64,000 bases of DNA from Natrinema salaciae (GTDB taxonomy: Archaea; Halobacteriota; Halobacteria; Halobacteriales; Natrialbaceae). Below are positions 1 through 9,364 of the stretch, piece after piece. The DNA lies in the NCBI RefSeq assembly GCF_900110865.1, contig NZ_FOFD01000001.1, positions 558,001 to 622,000 on the forward strand, read 5' to 3'. The translations under genes and the position numbers were made by a program. Below the pieces are notes generated by a model. That model was given only the letters and a program-made list of their open reading frames with translations. It did no database searches and was not told where the DNA came from. How positions within the stretch are numbered: position 1 is the stretch's first letter; each line of letters opens with the position of its first letter.

Positions 1-1335
1 GATGACGTCGCCGTATTCGGCGTTCTCGAACGTCTCGGCGTCCGATTCGAGCTCGTCGACGCGGGCCTGCTGCGCCTCCAGATCGGCCTCGAGCTCCTCG
101 ATGCGTCGCGATCGCCGCTCGAGTTCGTCCTCGATCGCCTCGAGTCGCGTTTCGATCTCCCCGCGTTTCTGGCGCCGCTCGCGGAGCTCCTTCCGACGAG
201 CGGAGAGCTCGTCGATCTGATCCTGCAGTTCGCTTCGCTCGTCGAGTTTCGACTGCCGGAGCGATCGCAACCGGTCGAGCGTCGACTCGATCCGGTCGCG
301 GTCGACCTGCGAGCCACACGTCCAGCAGACGACGTCGTTCGAGTCCGCGAGGAGCTGCTCGGTAATGTCGCCGTCGTCTCCGTCCCCATCGCTGGCGTCG
401 GACGTCTCCTCGAGATCGAACTCGAAGCCATCGTCCGCGAGCCGCTCCTCGTTGAACCGGATCACGCTCTGGAGTTCACTGACGGTCGTGTCGAGCGACC
501 GCTTTCGGGCCCGAAGCTCCTGAACGCGCCCCTCGAGTCGGTCCGGGGACTCCTGGGTATCGTCGAACGCCTCGAGTTCGGCCTCGAGTTCGTCGCGTTC
601 CCGCTCGAGTTCGTCGTAGCTCTCCCGCTCGGTCTCGAGGTCGTACTCGATCGACTCGAGGTCCGTCCGGGCCGTCTGGAGATCGGCGAACGCCGACTCG
701 ATCTCCGCTTTCCGGGCGCGGCTGGCTTCCACGTCGAGATCGAACGCCTCGAGCTCGGCCTCGAGGGTCTCGATCCGCTCGGTCGTCGCTTCGATCTCGT
801 CTTCGAGCGCGACGCGGTCCGCCTCGAGGTCGGGGAGTTCCGTATCGAGCTGGGCGAGTTCCTCGAGCCGATCGTCGAGTTCGCGCTTTTCGGCCTCGAG
901 CATGCTGATCTCCGCTTCGATCTCGTCCGTATCGATCGGCTGCATGATGAGTTCCCGGAGATCGTCGCCGCGCCTGACGGCCCGCCGGGCCTCGTTGGAC
1001 TCGAGCAGAAAGGCGAACAGATCGGGGAGTTCCGGATCGTCGAGATACGGGTCGCCGTCGAAGACGACCTCGCCGTTGCGCCGCTCGAGGTATCGCGTGT
1101 ACTGCTCGTCGTCGAACTCCAGTTCGACGTGACCGGCGTCTGCGTCGCCTTTCAGTGAGGAGCGTCGGCTGCCCAGCGCCGCCATGATCGTCTGCAGGAA
1201 CGAGGTCCGATTCGTCGCGTTCCGGCCGGTCAACACGTTCACGCCGGGCTGGAGAGTTACCTCAGTACTGTCGATACCGCCGATATTCTCCGCGAGGACG
1301 GTTATCGACGATGAAACTGACTCTGGAGATGACAT
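1..1335 (-). CDS. sph3: SMC-like coiled-coil ATPase, Sph3/archaea-specific SMC-related protein (C-terminus cut by window edge)
   Basis: The first 445 codons are present and the rest lies left of the window. The N-terminus carries an ABC/SMC-type P-loop at residues 37-45 (GRNATNRTS). The canonical Gly-Lys is replaced by Asn-Arg, which I recall as typical of the archaea-specific SMC-related (ASRP) family and not a sign of decay. Long Glu/Leu-rich heptads (about 120-320 and 345-445) surround a CWTC motif at Cys337/Cys340, resembling a Rad50 zinc hook. It lies 65 bases downstream of rdfA in the same direction. In Haloferax volcanii, Sph3 and RdfA are neighbouring genes reported to act in rod/disk shape determination; a similar role here is inferred from synteny. 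A TATA box 26 bases before the ATG gives it its own leaderless promoter. A generic Rad50-like DNA-repair ATPase is the alternative. Confidence 0.85.
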   Translation of the reverse strand, partial: MSSPESVSSSITVLAENIGGIDSTEVTLQPGVNVLTGRNATNRTSFLQTIMAALGSRRSSLKGDADAGHVELEFDDEQYTRYLERRNGEVVFDGDPYLDDPELPDLFAFLLESNEARRAVRRGDDLRELIMQPIDTDEIEAEISMLEAEKRELDDRLEELAQLDTELPDLEADRVALEDEIEATTERIETLEAELEAFDLDVEASRARKAEIESAFADLQTARTDLESIEYDLETERESYDELERERDELEAELEAFDDTQESPDRLEGRVQELRARKRSLDTTVSELQSVIRFNEERLADDGFEFDLEETSDASDGDGDDGDITEQLLADSNDVVCWTCGSQVDRDRIESTLDRLRSLRQSKLDERSELQDQIDELSARRKELRERRQKRGEIETRLEAIEDELERRSRRIEELEADLEAQQARVDELESDAETFENAEYGDVI

Positions 1336-1357
1336 AACAACCTCTTATCGGCGCGGG

Positions 1358-1365
1358 ATATAAAT
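1358..1365 (-). promoter_or_regulatory. TATA box of the sph3-like gene
   Basis: The minus strand reads ATTTATAT here, centred about 26 bases upstream of the ATG at 1335. That is the expected spacing for a leaderless haloarchaeal promoter. It lies inside the short rdfA-sph3 spacer, so the second gene can be transcribed independently of the first. Confidence 0.6.
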
Positions 1366-1400
1366 GTTATTTGGTTGTGGCCGCAGCGGACACGCGACCG

Positions 1401-2027
1401 TCACGCGGCGTCCGCGCCGTCACAATCACAGCCGCCCTGATCGAGCAATTCGGCGATCGGGTAGTCGGCCCCGCAGTTCCCACAGATGGCTCGGACGTCG
1501 ACGAACACCTCGTACTCCCGGTCGGTAATCTCGTCGGCATTACGCAGCTCGTCGAGCGTGGATTCGGTGATGACCTGCGTTCGGCCGGCGAGTCGCTGGA
1601 CCGTCTCTTTCTTTCGTTCGACGCGGTCCTCGGCGTCCTCCTCCGGGAGGGAGGCGTCGCGAACGTTCGTGAGGTACGTGTAAATCGTCTGGTGGGTGAC
1701 GAAGTTCGACCGAACCTCGTCGATGTCGACTCCCGATCGCTCGAGTTCGCGGCGCTTCCGGACCGTGTCGGATCGCGACACGTCGTCGTCCGTCAGGGTT
1801 CGATAGAGGGATTCGACGTCGGTATCCAGCACGGTGCCCTCCGCCTCGCGGACGGCGGCCCCGAGCACGGCCTGATTGAACGCGGTCGCGAGGTCCCGGA
1901 GACTCGTTCGCTCCGTCCCCTCGCCGGTCCACTCCGCCTCCAGTCGTTCGCCCCACTCCTCGAGGTCGTACTCGTCCATCACGCGCTCGACTTTCGTTCG
2001 TCGCCCGCCACTCGAGTCATCTGTCAT
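1401..2027 (-). CDS. rdfA: Rod-determining factor RdfA-like protein
   Basis: A 208-residue soluble protein. The conserved core starts at GRRTKVERVMDEYDLEEWG, continues through an SLRDLA helix region and a TDDDVS segment, and ends in a C-terminal zinc-binding tail (CGNC followed by CDC). The combination with an adjacent SMC-like gene matches the RdfA-Sph3 pair of Haloferax, where RdfA is needed for rod shape. I chose the ATG at 2027 because GGAG lies about 9 bases upstream and the family core follows directly. An in-frame upstream start at 2144 exists, with an AT-rich TATA-like element near 2170, so a longer 247-residue form cannot be excluded. Transcribed towards sph3, 65 bases apart. It probably acts as a cytoplasmic signalling or regulatory factor (inference). 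Confidence 0.8.
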   Translation of the reverse strand: MTDDSSGGRRTKVERVMDEYDLEEWGERLEAEWTGEGTERTSLRDLATAFNQAVLGAAVREAEGTVLDTDVESLYRTLTDDDVSRSDTVRKRRELERSGVDIDEVRSNFVTHQTIYTYLTNVRDASLPEEDAEDRVERKKETVQRLAGRTQVITESTLDELRNADEITDREYEVFVDVRAICGNCGADYPIAELLDQGGCDCDGADAA

Positions 2028-2144
2028 ACCGAATATCTCCGATGCTACCGGTACAAATGTTCCGATTGAAGCCGGTCGAAACCGCTCGTCGACGACGGAC
2101 CCGTCCACAGACGCATCGCCCCCTCGTAACCGATACGTCGTCAC

Positions 2145-2910
2145 CGGCTGCTATCGGATTCTTGACTGATAATAAAATATGAACGTTCGCAAAGTGGGGG
2201 AGAGGGAATAACTGGGACAACGGGCTGTTATCTGATGTATAAGTAATAAAATATTTTCGGCGATATCGGCGATATGTATATTATTTTAGTGAATAAAACA
2301 AGAACAAAAATTGGTGATCGAGACGACGGCTTCAGGCTAGGGGAGAGGGTGGCGAGGACGCCGCGCCGTCCGCCGAAAGCGAGCGACCAGTTACAGATAT
2401 ATGACTGTAAACCTTCGTCCGGTCGCTCAGTAGTGCCCGAACCGATCGACCGGTGGCAGGTGACTTCGGTAGGCGGGACCGAGCGGTTCGGCCACGTACG
2501 GACCCGTACGTTGACCTGGAGGTCGTGCCCAGTCTGCCTTCCGCCGGGCGACCGCCGTTTCCGATCCCTGAACCGTCCGCCGACCCCGTTCGGGCACAGG
2601 GCGATCGATCGGACCGCTCGAGCGACTGATTCCGGGCACACCGCCGGTTCTCGAGCGAACTACTGCACCGGTGAGTAGCGGATGGTCTCCGCCGTTATGC
2701 AGTATGGAACGCGTTTCGCACCACACGCCCGCCAAGCGATGTCAGATAGCGTTCGATTCGGTCCCGAAGCGAATACCGACGGCTGAGCCGTCGATCGGCC
2801 AGCCGTATTGCCGTCCGAACTGCGAGGGAGCAGTCCGCTCCATGCGGCGGCTGATGGCTCCCGACCCATGACGCATGTTTCCGATTAACGGACTATCGAG
2901 GACGCCCGTA
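2145..2910. other. Intergenic region without a recognisable gene
   Basis: Bases 2165-2320 are strikingly AT-rich for this genome, with a tandem CGGCGATAT repeat near 2260-2276. The AT-rich block could hold the rdfA promoter. The rest (2330-2910) is GC-rich. Its open frames on both strands have no haloarchaeal codon bias, no similarity I recognise, and Arg/Ser/Pro-rich shadow composition. I see no RNA gene here. Confidence 0.55.
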
Positions 2911-2920
2911 CACTTTTATC
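2911..2920 (+). promoter_or_regulatory. TATA box of the malic enzyme gene
   Basis: The sequence CACTTTTATC lies about 33 bases upstream of the ATG at 2949, a spacing that fits transcription starting a few bases before the start codon. Confidence 0.5.
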
Positions 2921-2948
2921 GATCCAGTAAAGACGTACGAACACGACA

Positions 2949-5204
2949 ATGGACGAAGACGCGCTCGAGTATCACAGAACCGCTCCCCCGGGAAAGATCG
3001 AGATATCGACGACGAAGCCGACGAACACCCAGCGGGACCTCTCGCTCGCGTACTCGCCCGGGGTCGCCGCGCCGTGTCGGGAGATCGCCGCTGACGCGGG
3101 CGACGCCTACCAGTACACGACGAAGGGGAACCTCGTGGGCGTCGTCTCGAACGGCTCGGCCGTGCTCGGACTCGGCGACATCGGCGCGCAGGCCTCCAAA
3201 CCGGTCATGGAGGGGAAGGGCGTCCTGTTCAAGCGCTTCGCCGACATCGACGTCTTCGACATCGAACTCGATCACGACGAGCCCGACGCGTTCGTCGAGT
3301 CGGTCGCCGCGATGGAGCCGACATTCGGCGGGGTCAACCTGGAGGACATCGCGGCACCGGACTGTTTCGCGATCGAGGAACGACTCCGCGAGCGCCTGTC
3401 GATCCCGGTGTTCCACGACGACCAGCACGGGACCGCCATCATCAGCGGTGCCGCGCTGCTCAACGCCGTCGACATTTCGGACAAGGACCTCGAGTCGCTC
3501 GAAGTGACGTTCGCCGGTGCGGGCGCGGCCGCGGTCGCGACGGCCCGATTCTACGTTTCACTGGGCGTCAGACGGGAGAACATCACGATGTGCGACATCG
3601 ACGGCATCTTGACGCGGGAGCGGGCCGAATCCGGCGATCTGAACGAGTTCAACCGGGAGTTCGCCCGCGATCTGCCTGCGGGCGGACTCGCGGACGCGAT
3701 AGCGGGTGCCGACGTGTTCGTCGGTCTCTCGGCCGGCGGCATCGTCAGTCAGGAGATGGTGCGCTCCATGGCCTCGGACCCGATCATCTTCGCGATGGCC
3801 AACCCGGAACCGGAGATCGGTTACGAGGCGGCGAAAGCCGCTCGCGACGACACGGTCATCATGGCGACGGGGCGGTCGGACTACCCCAATCAGGTCAACA
3901 ACGTCCTCGGCTTCCCCTTTATCTTCCGCGGCGCACTCGACGTCCGCGCGACCGAGATCAACGAGGAAATGAAGGTCGCGGCGGCGATGGCTCTCGCCGA
4001 TCTGGCCAAACAGGACGTCCCCGATTCGGTCGTCAAAGCGTACGGCGATCAGCCGCTCCAGTTCGGGCCCGACTACATCATTCCCAAACCCCTCGACGCC
4101 CGCGTCCTCTTCGAGGTCGCCCCAGCGGTCGCGCGGGCGGCGATCGAGTCCGGCGCGGCCCGCCGCGAACTCGACGTCGACGAGTACGTCGAACGCCTCG
4201 AGGCGCGGCTGGGCAAATCCCGCGAGATGATGCGGGTCGTGATCAACAAGGCGAAGTCCGATCCGAAGCGGATCGCGCTGGCCGAGGGGACCGACGAGAC
4301 GATCGTCCGGGCGGCGGCACAGATCGTCGAACGGGGCATCGCGGAGCCGGTCCTGATCGGCGACGAGGACGAGATCCGCACCACGGTCGCCAACCTGGGC
4401 CTCGAGTTCGAACCGGAAGTCGTCGACCCCGAGAACGGGGCGTCAGTGGGGTACGCCGACCACCTCTACGAGCGCCGGAACCGCAACGGAATCACCCGCC
4501 GGGAAGCCGAATCGATGGTCCGCGACGATACCAACTACTTCGGTAGCGTCATGGTCGACCGCGGCGACGCCGACGCCATGCTCACCGGCCTGACGAACCA
4601 CTATCCGTCGGCGCTGCGGCCGCCGCTGCAGGTGATCGGCACGGCCGCCGACGCCGACTACGCGGCCGGCGTCTACATGCTCACGTTCAAGAACCGCGTC
4701 ATCTTCGTCGCCGACGCGACGGTCAATCAGGCCCCCGACGAGGACGTCCTCGAGGAAGTGACTCGCCACACCGCCGAACTCGCGCGCCGGTTCGACGTCG
4801 AGCCCCGCGCCGCCTTGCTCTCGTACTCGGACTTCGGCAGCGTCGACAACGAGGGAACGCGCAAGCCACGCGAGGCGGCCCGCCGCCTCCGTGCGGACCC
4901 CGATGTCGACTTCCCCGTCGACGGCGAGATGCAGGCCGACACCGCCGTCGTCGAGGAGATGCTGACCGGCACCTACGAGTTCAGCGACCTCGAGAAGCCC
5001 GCGAACGTGCTGGTCTTCCCCAATCTCGAAGCCGGCAACATCGGCTACAAGCTGCTCCAGCGGCTCGGCGGAGCCGACGCCATCGGACCGATGCTGGTCG
5101 GGATGGACGAGCCGGTCCACGTCCTCCAGCGCGGCGACGAGGTCAAGGACATCGTGAACCTCGCGGCCGTCGCGACCGTCGATGCGCAGGACGGCGGGTC
5201 CTGA
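2949..5204 (+). CDS. maeB: NADP-dependent malic enzyme, MaeB type with C-terminal phosphotransacetylase-like domain
   Basis: 751 residues, the usual length of the two-domain MaeB family. It decarboxylates malate to pyruvate with reduction of NAD(P), linking the citric acid cycle to pyruvate. The N-terminal catalytic domain shows YSPGVA near residue 35, the [21 protein letters not shown] block, the metal region FHDDQHGT near 157, and a Rossmann loop [13 protein letters not shown] near 190. From about residue 428 the protein becomes a phosphate-acetyltransferase-like domain, ending in the [20 protein letters not shown] block. In bacterial MaeB this half is catalytically inert and regulatory, binding acetyl-CoA (family knowledge). 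A TATA box lies 33 bases upstream, and the gene stands alone. Confidence 0.95.
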   Translation: MDEDALEYHRTAPPGKIEISTTKPTNTQRDLSLAYSPGVAAPCREIAADAGDAYQYTTKGNLVGVVSNGSAVLGLGDIGAQASKPVMEGKGVLFKRFADIDVFDIELDHDEPDAFVESVAAMEPTFGGVNLEDIAAPDCFAIEERLRERLSIPVFHDDQHGTAIISGAALLNAVDISDKDLESLEVTFAGAGAAAVATARFYVSLGVRRENITMCDIDGILTRERAESGDLNEFNREFARDLPAGGLADAIAGADVFVGLSAGGIVSQEMVRSMASDPIIFAMANPEPEIGYEAAKAARDDTVIMATGRSDYPNQVNNVLGFPFIFRGALDVRATEINEEMKVAAAMALADLAKQDVPDSVVKAYGDQPLQFGPDYIIPKPLDARVLFEVAPAVARAAIESGAARRELDVDEYVERLEARLGKSREMMRVVINKAKSDPKRIALAEGTDETIVRAAAQIVERGIAEPVLIGDEDEIRTTVANLGLEFEPEVVDPENGASVGYADHLYERRNRNGITRREAESMVRDDTNYFGSVMVDRGDADAMLTGLTNHYPSALRPPLQVIGTAADADYAAGVYMLTFKNRVIFVADATVNQAPDEDVLEEVTRHTAELARRFDVEPRAALLSYSDFGSVDNEGTRKPREAARRLRADPDVDFPVDGEMQADTAVVEEMLTGTYEFSDLEKPANVLVFPNLEAGNIGYKLLQRLGGADAIGPMLVGMDEPVHVLQRGDEVKDIVNLAAVATVDAQDGGS

Positions 5205-5255
5205 TCGGGAACTCGGCTGCCGTCGACGCACGTCGTTCGTGGCGAGTTCGTCCGA

Positions 5256-6151
5256 TCACAGCAACTCGAAGGACCAGTGCTGGCTCGCGGCACCGTCCGG
5301 CGTCGACTGGATGACGTCCGCACCGTCGCCCGGGGATGCGACGTCGAGGACGAGACCACTGTTGACGTTCTCGATCGCGTAGGTTCCGTCGCCGTTGCCG
5401 TTCAAGAGCCACTTCTGCATGGGTTCGGCCCACCAGCCCCACTGGTGAACGCTCGTCCCCGGTATGGTCGAGCCGTCGAGAACGTCGGCCGCTCGGTTGC
5501 TGTTCTCGTTGACGAGCCGGTACTGGTCGCTGCCGAGGTACTCCACCCACCACCGCTGATTCGGACCGCCGTGCCAGACCACTGGACGACATTCGCGCCG
5601 TCGGTCGTCGCGGACTCGTACACCTCGAGGACGTTCCCCGTCGCCGCGTTCTCGATGCGATAGACCCCGTCCGAAACGGGACCCGTATCGCCGCTGTGGG
5701 GCATGCGACTCTGGTAACTGGGCGTCCCGTCGCCGGCCACGACCGGCCACCCGTCTTCCCACTCGATGCGGTCGGTCATGAGGATGCGGTTCCACGTGCC
5801 GTCGACGAACGCTGGTTCCCGGTCGTCGTAGGCGTGGTAGAACATCCACCAGTCGCCGGCCTCGTCCCGAATCGCGGTGTTATGGCCGGGCGCAGTGAAC
5901 CGGTCGTTGCCCGAGAGGAGTGCGACGCCACTGTTGTGTTCGTTTCGGTCGCGCAGGTCCGTTCCGTTCTGGTTGACGTACGGGCCAGTGAACGACGTCG
6001 ATCGACCGACTTCGACCGAATACGTGCTGTCGTACCCCTCACAGCAGTACCCCGTGGAGTAGAACAGGTAGTAGTAGCCGTCGCGCTCGAGAACGGTCCG
6101 ATTCCAGGGACGACTCGACTCGTGATCTGGCGTCCAATCGCGCGCAATATT
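5256..6151 (-). pseudogene. Remnant of a secreted GH43 (arabinanase-like) enzyme with a ricin-type lectin domain
   Basis: Reading leftward from 6151, one frame encodes the C-terminal half of a GH43 five-bladed propeller (RDGYYYLFYSTGYCCEGYDS, GHNTAIRDEAGDWWMFYHAYD split here as two blocks). It passes into a beta-trefoil ricin/CBM13 repeat at VYRIENAATGNVLEVYES. At about 5577 the frame is lost. One missing base in a Ser codon between VVQW and WHGGPNQRWW would restore it, and the lectin then continues in the next frame to the stop at 5256. Upstream, an in-frame stop (6152-6154) and an AT-rich tract replace the N-terminal catalytic half, including signal peptide and catalytic base. The gene is therefore both 5'-truncated and frameshifted. 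It converges on maeB. A plant-polysaccharide degradation gene in decay is the best reading. Confidence 0.85.
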
Positions 6152-6677
6152 TCAAATCAAATAAATGGTACTTATAGATAAGTATCTACTAATAGATATT
6201 TAGGTGCTGTGATTTGAATGCCAGTTCTGCCTCGGCTGGGCTCCGATGGATTCATCCGTCTCGATCGAGGTGCGTACTTCTACCGTCTCTGTCCCATATG
6301 GCGCTTATCTCTCCTTTTTCACTGCTTCCCGAATGGACGCTACCAATTGAACGGGTGGTCCAACGCCCTATCGAACGTACGCGGCATCATAGCCGTTTTA
6401 TCCGGCACAGAGGCCGATATTCCGGGCGAGAGTCTCGTTCCGTGCCGAGTCCGAGATCGGGTGCGAAACTGGATCGAATCGCTTCGAAGGCGGCCGCTCG
6501 AACCTGCTATATCAAAAATAGAAGTAGTAGTTCAGACAGATGTATCCACATAGTGGTGGCTTCAGATACGGATACCACGACCGTTCGAGCGACGGCACAC
6601 GAAAATCGGATGTGTCAGCGAGGCACCATTTCGAGCGCGACGGCTCGATCGGTGTCGGCCGGCCGACTCGCCGCGAA
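6152..6677. other. AT-rich junction and gene-free stretch
   Basis: Bases 6145-6215 are unusually AT-rich and abut the truncated GH43 gene, as at an old rearrangement or insertion boundary. I find no terminal repeats or transposase there. The remaining 460 bases have no frame with haloarchaeal composition and no RNA signature. Confidence 0.45.
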
Positions 6678-7114
6678 TTAGAGGACGAACCCGCCGACCA
6701 TCGCGAGGACGAAGAGGGCCGCGACGATCGCGAGCGCCTCGAATCGGTATCCGAACCGACTCCAGGTCCGGCGTTCCGAAGACGACACCGAGGAGGCCGC
6801 CGACGGCCACGACTCGGATCGCGACGGCGTAGAGAACGCGTACAGCGGCTCCGTTATGGGGTTACAGACGTCACGAACGCGCGTAAATCCCGGGCGAAGC
6901 GGTCGACGTTCCGACGGGTCGGACGGCTGCGGCTCAAATCGCGAGCGAGGAACCGGGCGGACCGCTATTGGAGGTCGCCTCGAGCAGGGCGCGATCGGAG
7001 CGGGGAACCCGTGGCTGCTGTGCGAGGACGGCCTCCCCGCCACGGAGCGGGTGATCGACGAAGCCCGTCGTCGGCGTCGGTCTCGAGGTCGTCCAGATCG
7101 ATTCTGTCAGTCAT
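6678..7114 (-). pseudogene. Possible frameshifted small membrane protein downstream of aor
   Basis: An ATG at 7114 overlaps the aor stop in the arrangement ATGACTGA and opens with an acidic haloarchaeal-looking stretch (MTDRIDLDDLETDADD). That frame ends after about 49 codons. Further down, two hydrophobic segments lie in two other frames: YAVAIRVVAVGGLLGVVFG (around 6790-6840), then FEALAIVAALFVLAMVGGFV just before a stop at 6678. Joined by frameshifts, these would make a two-helix membrane protein with an acidic N-terminus, a common haloarchaeal layout. No function is recognised. The join points are inferred, so this could be two unrelated fragments. Confidence 0.4.
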
Positions 7115-8969
7115 CGTCGGTCACCGCCGCAGTACCGTCGGGCCGGTCCGGATCGCGATCGTCGTCGGGCTCGGAGACCGGCGTCGCATCGTCGAGCGCG
7201 CTCTCGAGGTCGAGCCGCCGGATCGTCTCCCGCGTCGGCCGGCCCGCCTCGTCCCAGCCTCGATAGCGGTAGTAGCGCTCGAGCAGCGCCCGAAACCGCT
7301 CGGGCTCGAGCGCGTTTCCGGGTTCGGCGCTCGGTGCCGCACCGTCCGGAGCCGTCTCGCACGTCCCGTCCTCGGGCGACTCGAGCAACGCGTCCGGCAG
7401 CGCGTCGTCGGTGCGATCGAACCCCTCGCGGACGTTGAAGAGGCGGACGAGCGTCCAGATCCGCTCGCCGGCGGTCGCGAGCGCTTCGCGGTCGTACTCG
7501 CGGCCCACCGCCGCGAGCCACTCCGCGCCGAGATCCTCGGTCAGCGCCTCCTCGAGGAAGTCGTCGGCGATCAGGCTCCAGAGGACGGCCCGCCGGTTCT
7601 GTTCGCCGACGATGGCCGCGACCCTGGCGGCGTCGTCGGGCCACGGCCGACCGATGGCCTCGGACTCGACCGGCCGCGCGCGGCGGTGACAGGCACCCCG
7701 ATCGCTCGTCGCGTAGGCCAGCGCCATCGTCTCGGCACCGCGCGGGTCGTACGACGAGCAGTCCATCCCCTTGACGGTCGGGATCAGGTTCTCGCCCCCG
7801 AACTCGTCGGCGGCCGCCTCGATTCCGTCGGCGAGCGCGTCGCCGAGGGGCGTCGCTCGCGTCGCGATGTCGCGGATCAGCGCTCGGGCCGCGTCCTCGT
7901 CGCCGAAGGAGAGGTCCCGCTCGAGCAGGCCCGCCTGGCTCGCTCGAACCGCCCAGGCGACGGCGTTGCCCGCGGTGATGACGTCCATCGCGAGGCGATC
8001 GCAGAGCGCGCCGAGCGCGGCCACGGCGTCGAAGTCGTCGATGCCGAGCCCGGCCCCGAGCACGATCGGCGTCGCACCGCGCGGGACGGTGTCGCCCTCG
8101 TCGCTCTCGACGCGGAAGCCGCCGGGGACCGCCTCGCCCTCCCGCTCGCGTCCGTGCGAACACTCGCGGGCCGCCTCGATACCGATCTCGCTCGCGCCGT
8201 CGAACCGGCTCGCCTGCCACCCCCGCGTCGGTAACGCGCCCACCGCGTTCGCGAAGTCGATCGTCTCGAGGGTGGCGCTCGCGGACTGCCAGCGCCCCGT
8301 CTCGCTCTCGGCGAACGCGTCCTCGGTGCGCTCGCGAAGGGCCTCGTGGCCGGTCGGTGGTTCACCGCGGGCGACGACCGCTTTGAGCCCCTTCGACCCC
8401 ATGACCGTTCCCGCACCGCCCCGACCCGCGTGGTGGTCGCCCCCGTCGGAGGCGATCGTCGCGTACCGCACGCCGCGTTCGCCCGCAGGACCGATGCAGG
8501 CGACGGCGGCGTCCGGAAACGCCGCGCAGGTCTCGGCCGCGTCCGCACCCCAGTGATCGCCCGCGGGCTCGAGTCGGGCGCCCCCCTCCGCGACCTCGAG
8601 AACGGCGGGTTCGTCCGCGCTGCCGGTCACGAGAATCCCCAGGTGTGTTTTCAGCGACCCGGCGAGTCGACGGGGAAACGAGCCGCCGCCGTAGGAATCG
8701 AGAAACGCCCCCGTGAGCGGCGACTTCGTGATCGCCGCGTACCGCGCCTCGCCCGGTATCAGTCCGGACACCGGGCCGAGCGCGAACAGGAGCGCGTTGT
8801 CGGCCGAGAGCGGGTCCGTTCCCGGCTCGAGTTCCGCGTACAGGTACCTCGCACCGAGGCCCTTCCCGCCGACGTACCGCTCGAGCCACGCCGCCGGTAC
8901 CCGTTCGCTGGTCACGGATCGCGCCGTGAGGTCGACCCGGAGGAGGCGTGGCGGATCGTCGGGTGACAT
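7107..8969 (-). CDS. Aldehyde ferredoxin oxidoreductase family protein lacking the usual cluster cysteines
   Basis: 620 residues, close to the family's usual 600-620. AOR enzymes oxidise aldehydes to acids with a tungstopterin and a 4Fe-4S cluster, passing electrons to ferredoxin. The pterin-binding N-terminus is well kept: YVGGKGLGARYLY, GPVSGLIPGEARYAAITKSP (split across residues about 60-85) and SYGGGSFPRRLAGSLK. YDPRGAETMALAYATSDRGACH is kept in the middle. At the position of the cluster motif CxxCxxxC (near residue 268) there is only one cysteine (ECSHGRER), so three cluster ligands seem missing. Haloarchaea carry several divergent AOR paralogues, and this looks like one of them with altered or no electron transfer. 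The ATG at 8969 sits 29 bases from a TATA box. A possible small gene overlaps its 3' end. Confidence 0.85.
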   Translation of the reverse strand: MSPDDPPRLLRVDLTARSVTSERVPAAWLERYVGGKGLGARYLYAELEPGTDPLSADNALLFALGPVSGLIPGEARYAAITKSPLTGAFLDSYGGGSFPRRLAGSLKTHLGILVTGSADEPAVLEVAEGGARLEPAGDHWGADAAETCAAFPDAAVACIGPAGERGVRYATIASDGGDHHAGRGGAGTVMGSKGLKAVVARGEPPTGHEALRERTEDAFAESETGRWQSASATLETIDFANAVGALPTRGWQASRFDGASEIGIEAARECSHGREREGEAVPGGFRVESDEGDTVPRGATPIVLGAGLGIDDFDAVAALGALCDRLAMDVITAGNAVAWAVRASQAGLLERDLSFGDEDAARALIRDIATRATPLGDALADGIEAAADEFGGENLIPTVKGMDCSSYDPRGAETMALAYATSDRGACHRRARPVESEAIGRPWPDDAARVAAIVGEQNRRAVLWSLIADDFLEEALTEDLGAEWLAAVGREYDREALATAGERIWTLVRLFNVREGFDRTDDALPDALLESPEDGTCETAPDGAAPSAEPGNALEPERFRALLERYYRYRGWDEAGRPTRETIRRLDLESALDDATPVSEPDDDRDPDRPDGTAAVTDDD

Positions 8970-8995
8970 CGACCGACACGTACGGGACGTGCGGG

Positions 8996-9001
8996 CTTTA
9001 A
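8996..9001 (-). promoter_or_regulatory. TATA box of the AOR-family gene
   Basis: The minus strand reads GGTTAAAGC around here, about 29 bases upstream of the start at 8969, fitting a leaderless transcript. The other 360 bases up to the divergent alcohol dehydrogenase (9365) hold no recognisable gene. Confidence 0.5.
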
Positions 9002-9364
9002 CCGTTCCCCGAGTCCGTGAACGAGAGTGGAATTTCCGGATCGGAACGAAGCGACGAACTGAATGGGGTCGTGACCGAGGCGACTCGATCGGCGATTCTA
9101 GTCCTGTCGCCCGACTATACGATACTCGGACAATACGACGATTTCCTGCAAAAGTTGCGTGCGCATCCGCGTGGGACGGTCGAGTATGCGGATGGAACTC
9201 GGGGCCTGTAAACGGGACCAGACGCGCCAGGACGTGACGGTCGAACTCTCCGCCGAAAGCGCGGACGTGCTCACGTAGCTGGCAGCCGGAAAACCGCCGG
9301 CAGACGGGCGAAATTTTGGGCGCACCGCACATACTTTTGTACTATCCCTTTGAAACACTGACCA

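Noticed and set aside
2028-2144. 39-residue N-terminal extension of RdfA
   Set aside because: The family core begins after the ATG at 2027, which has its own GGAG; the upstream TATA-like element keeps the longer start possible but less likely.
2228-2641. 137-codon minus-strand frame in the rdfA-maeB spacer
   Set aside because: Composition is basic and cysteine-containing, unlike haloarchaeal proteins, and part lies in AT-rich DNA.
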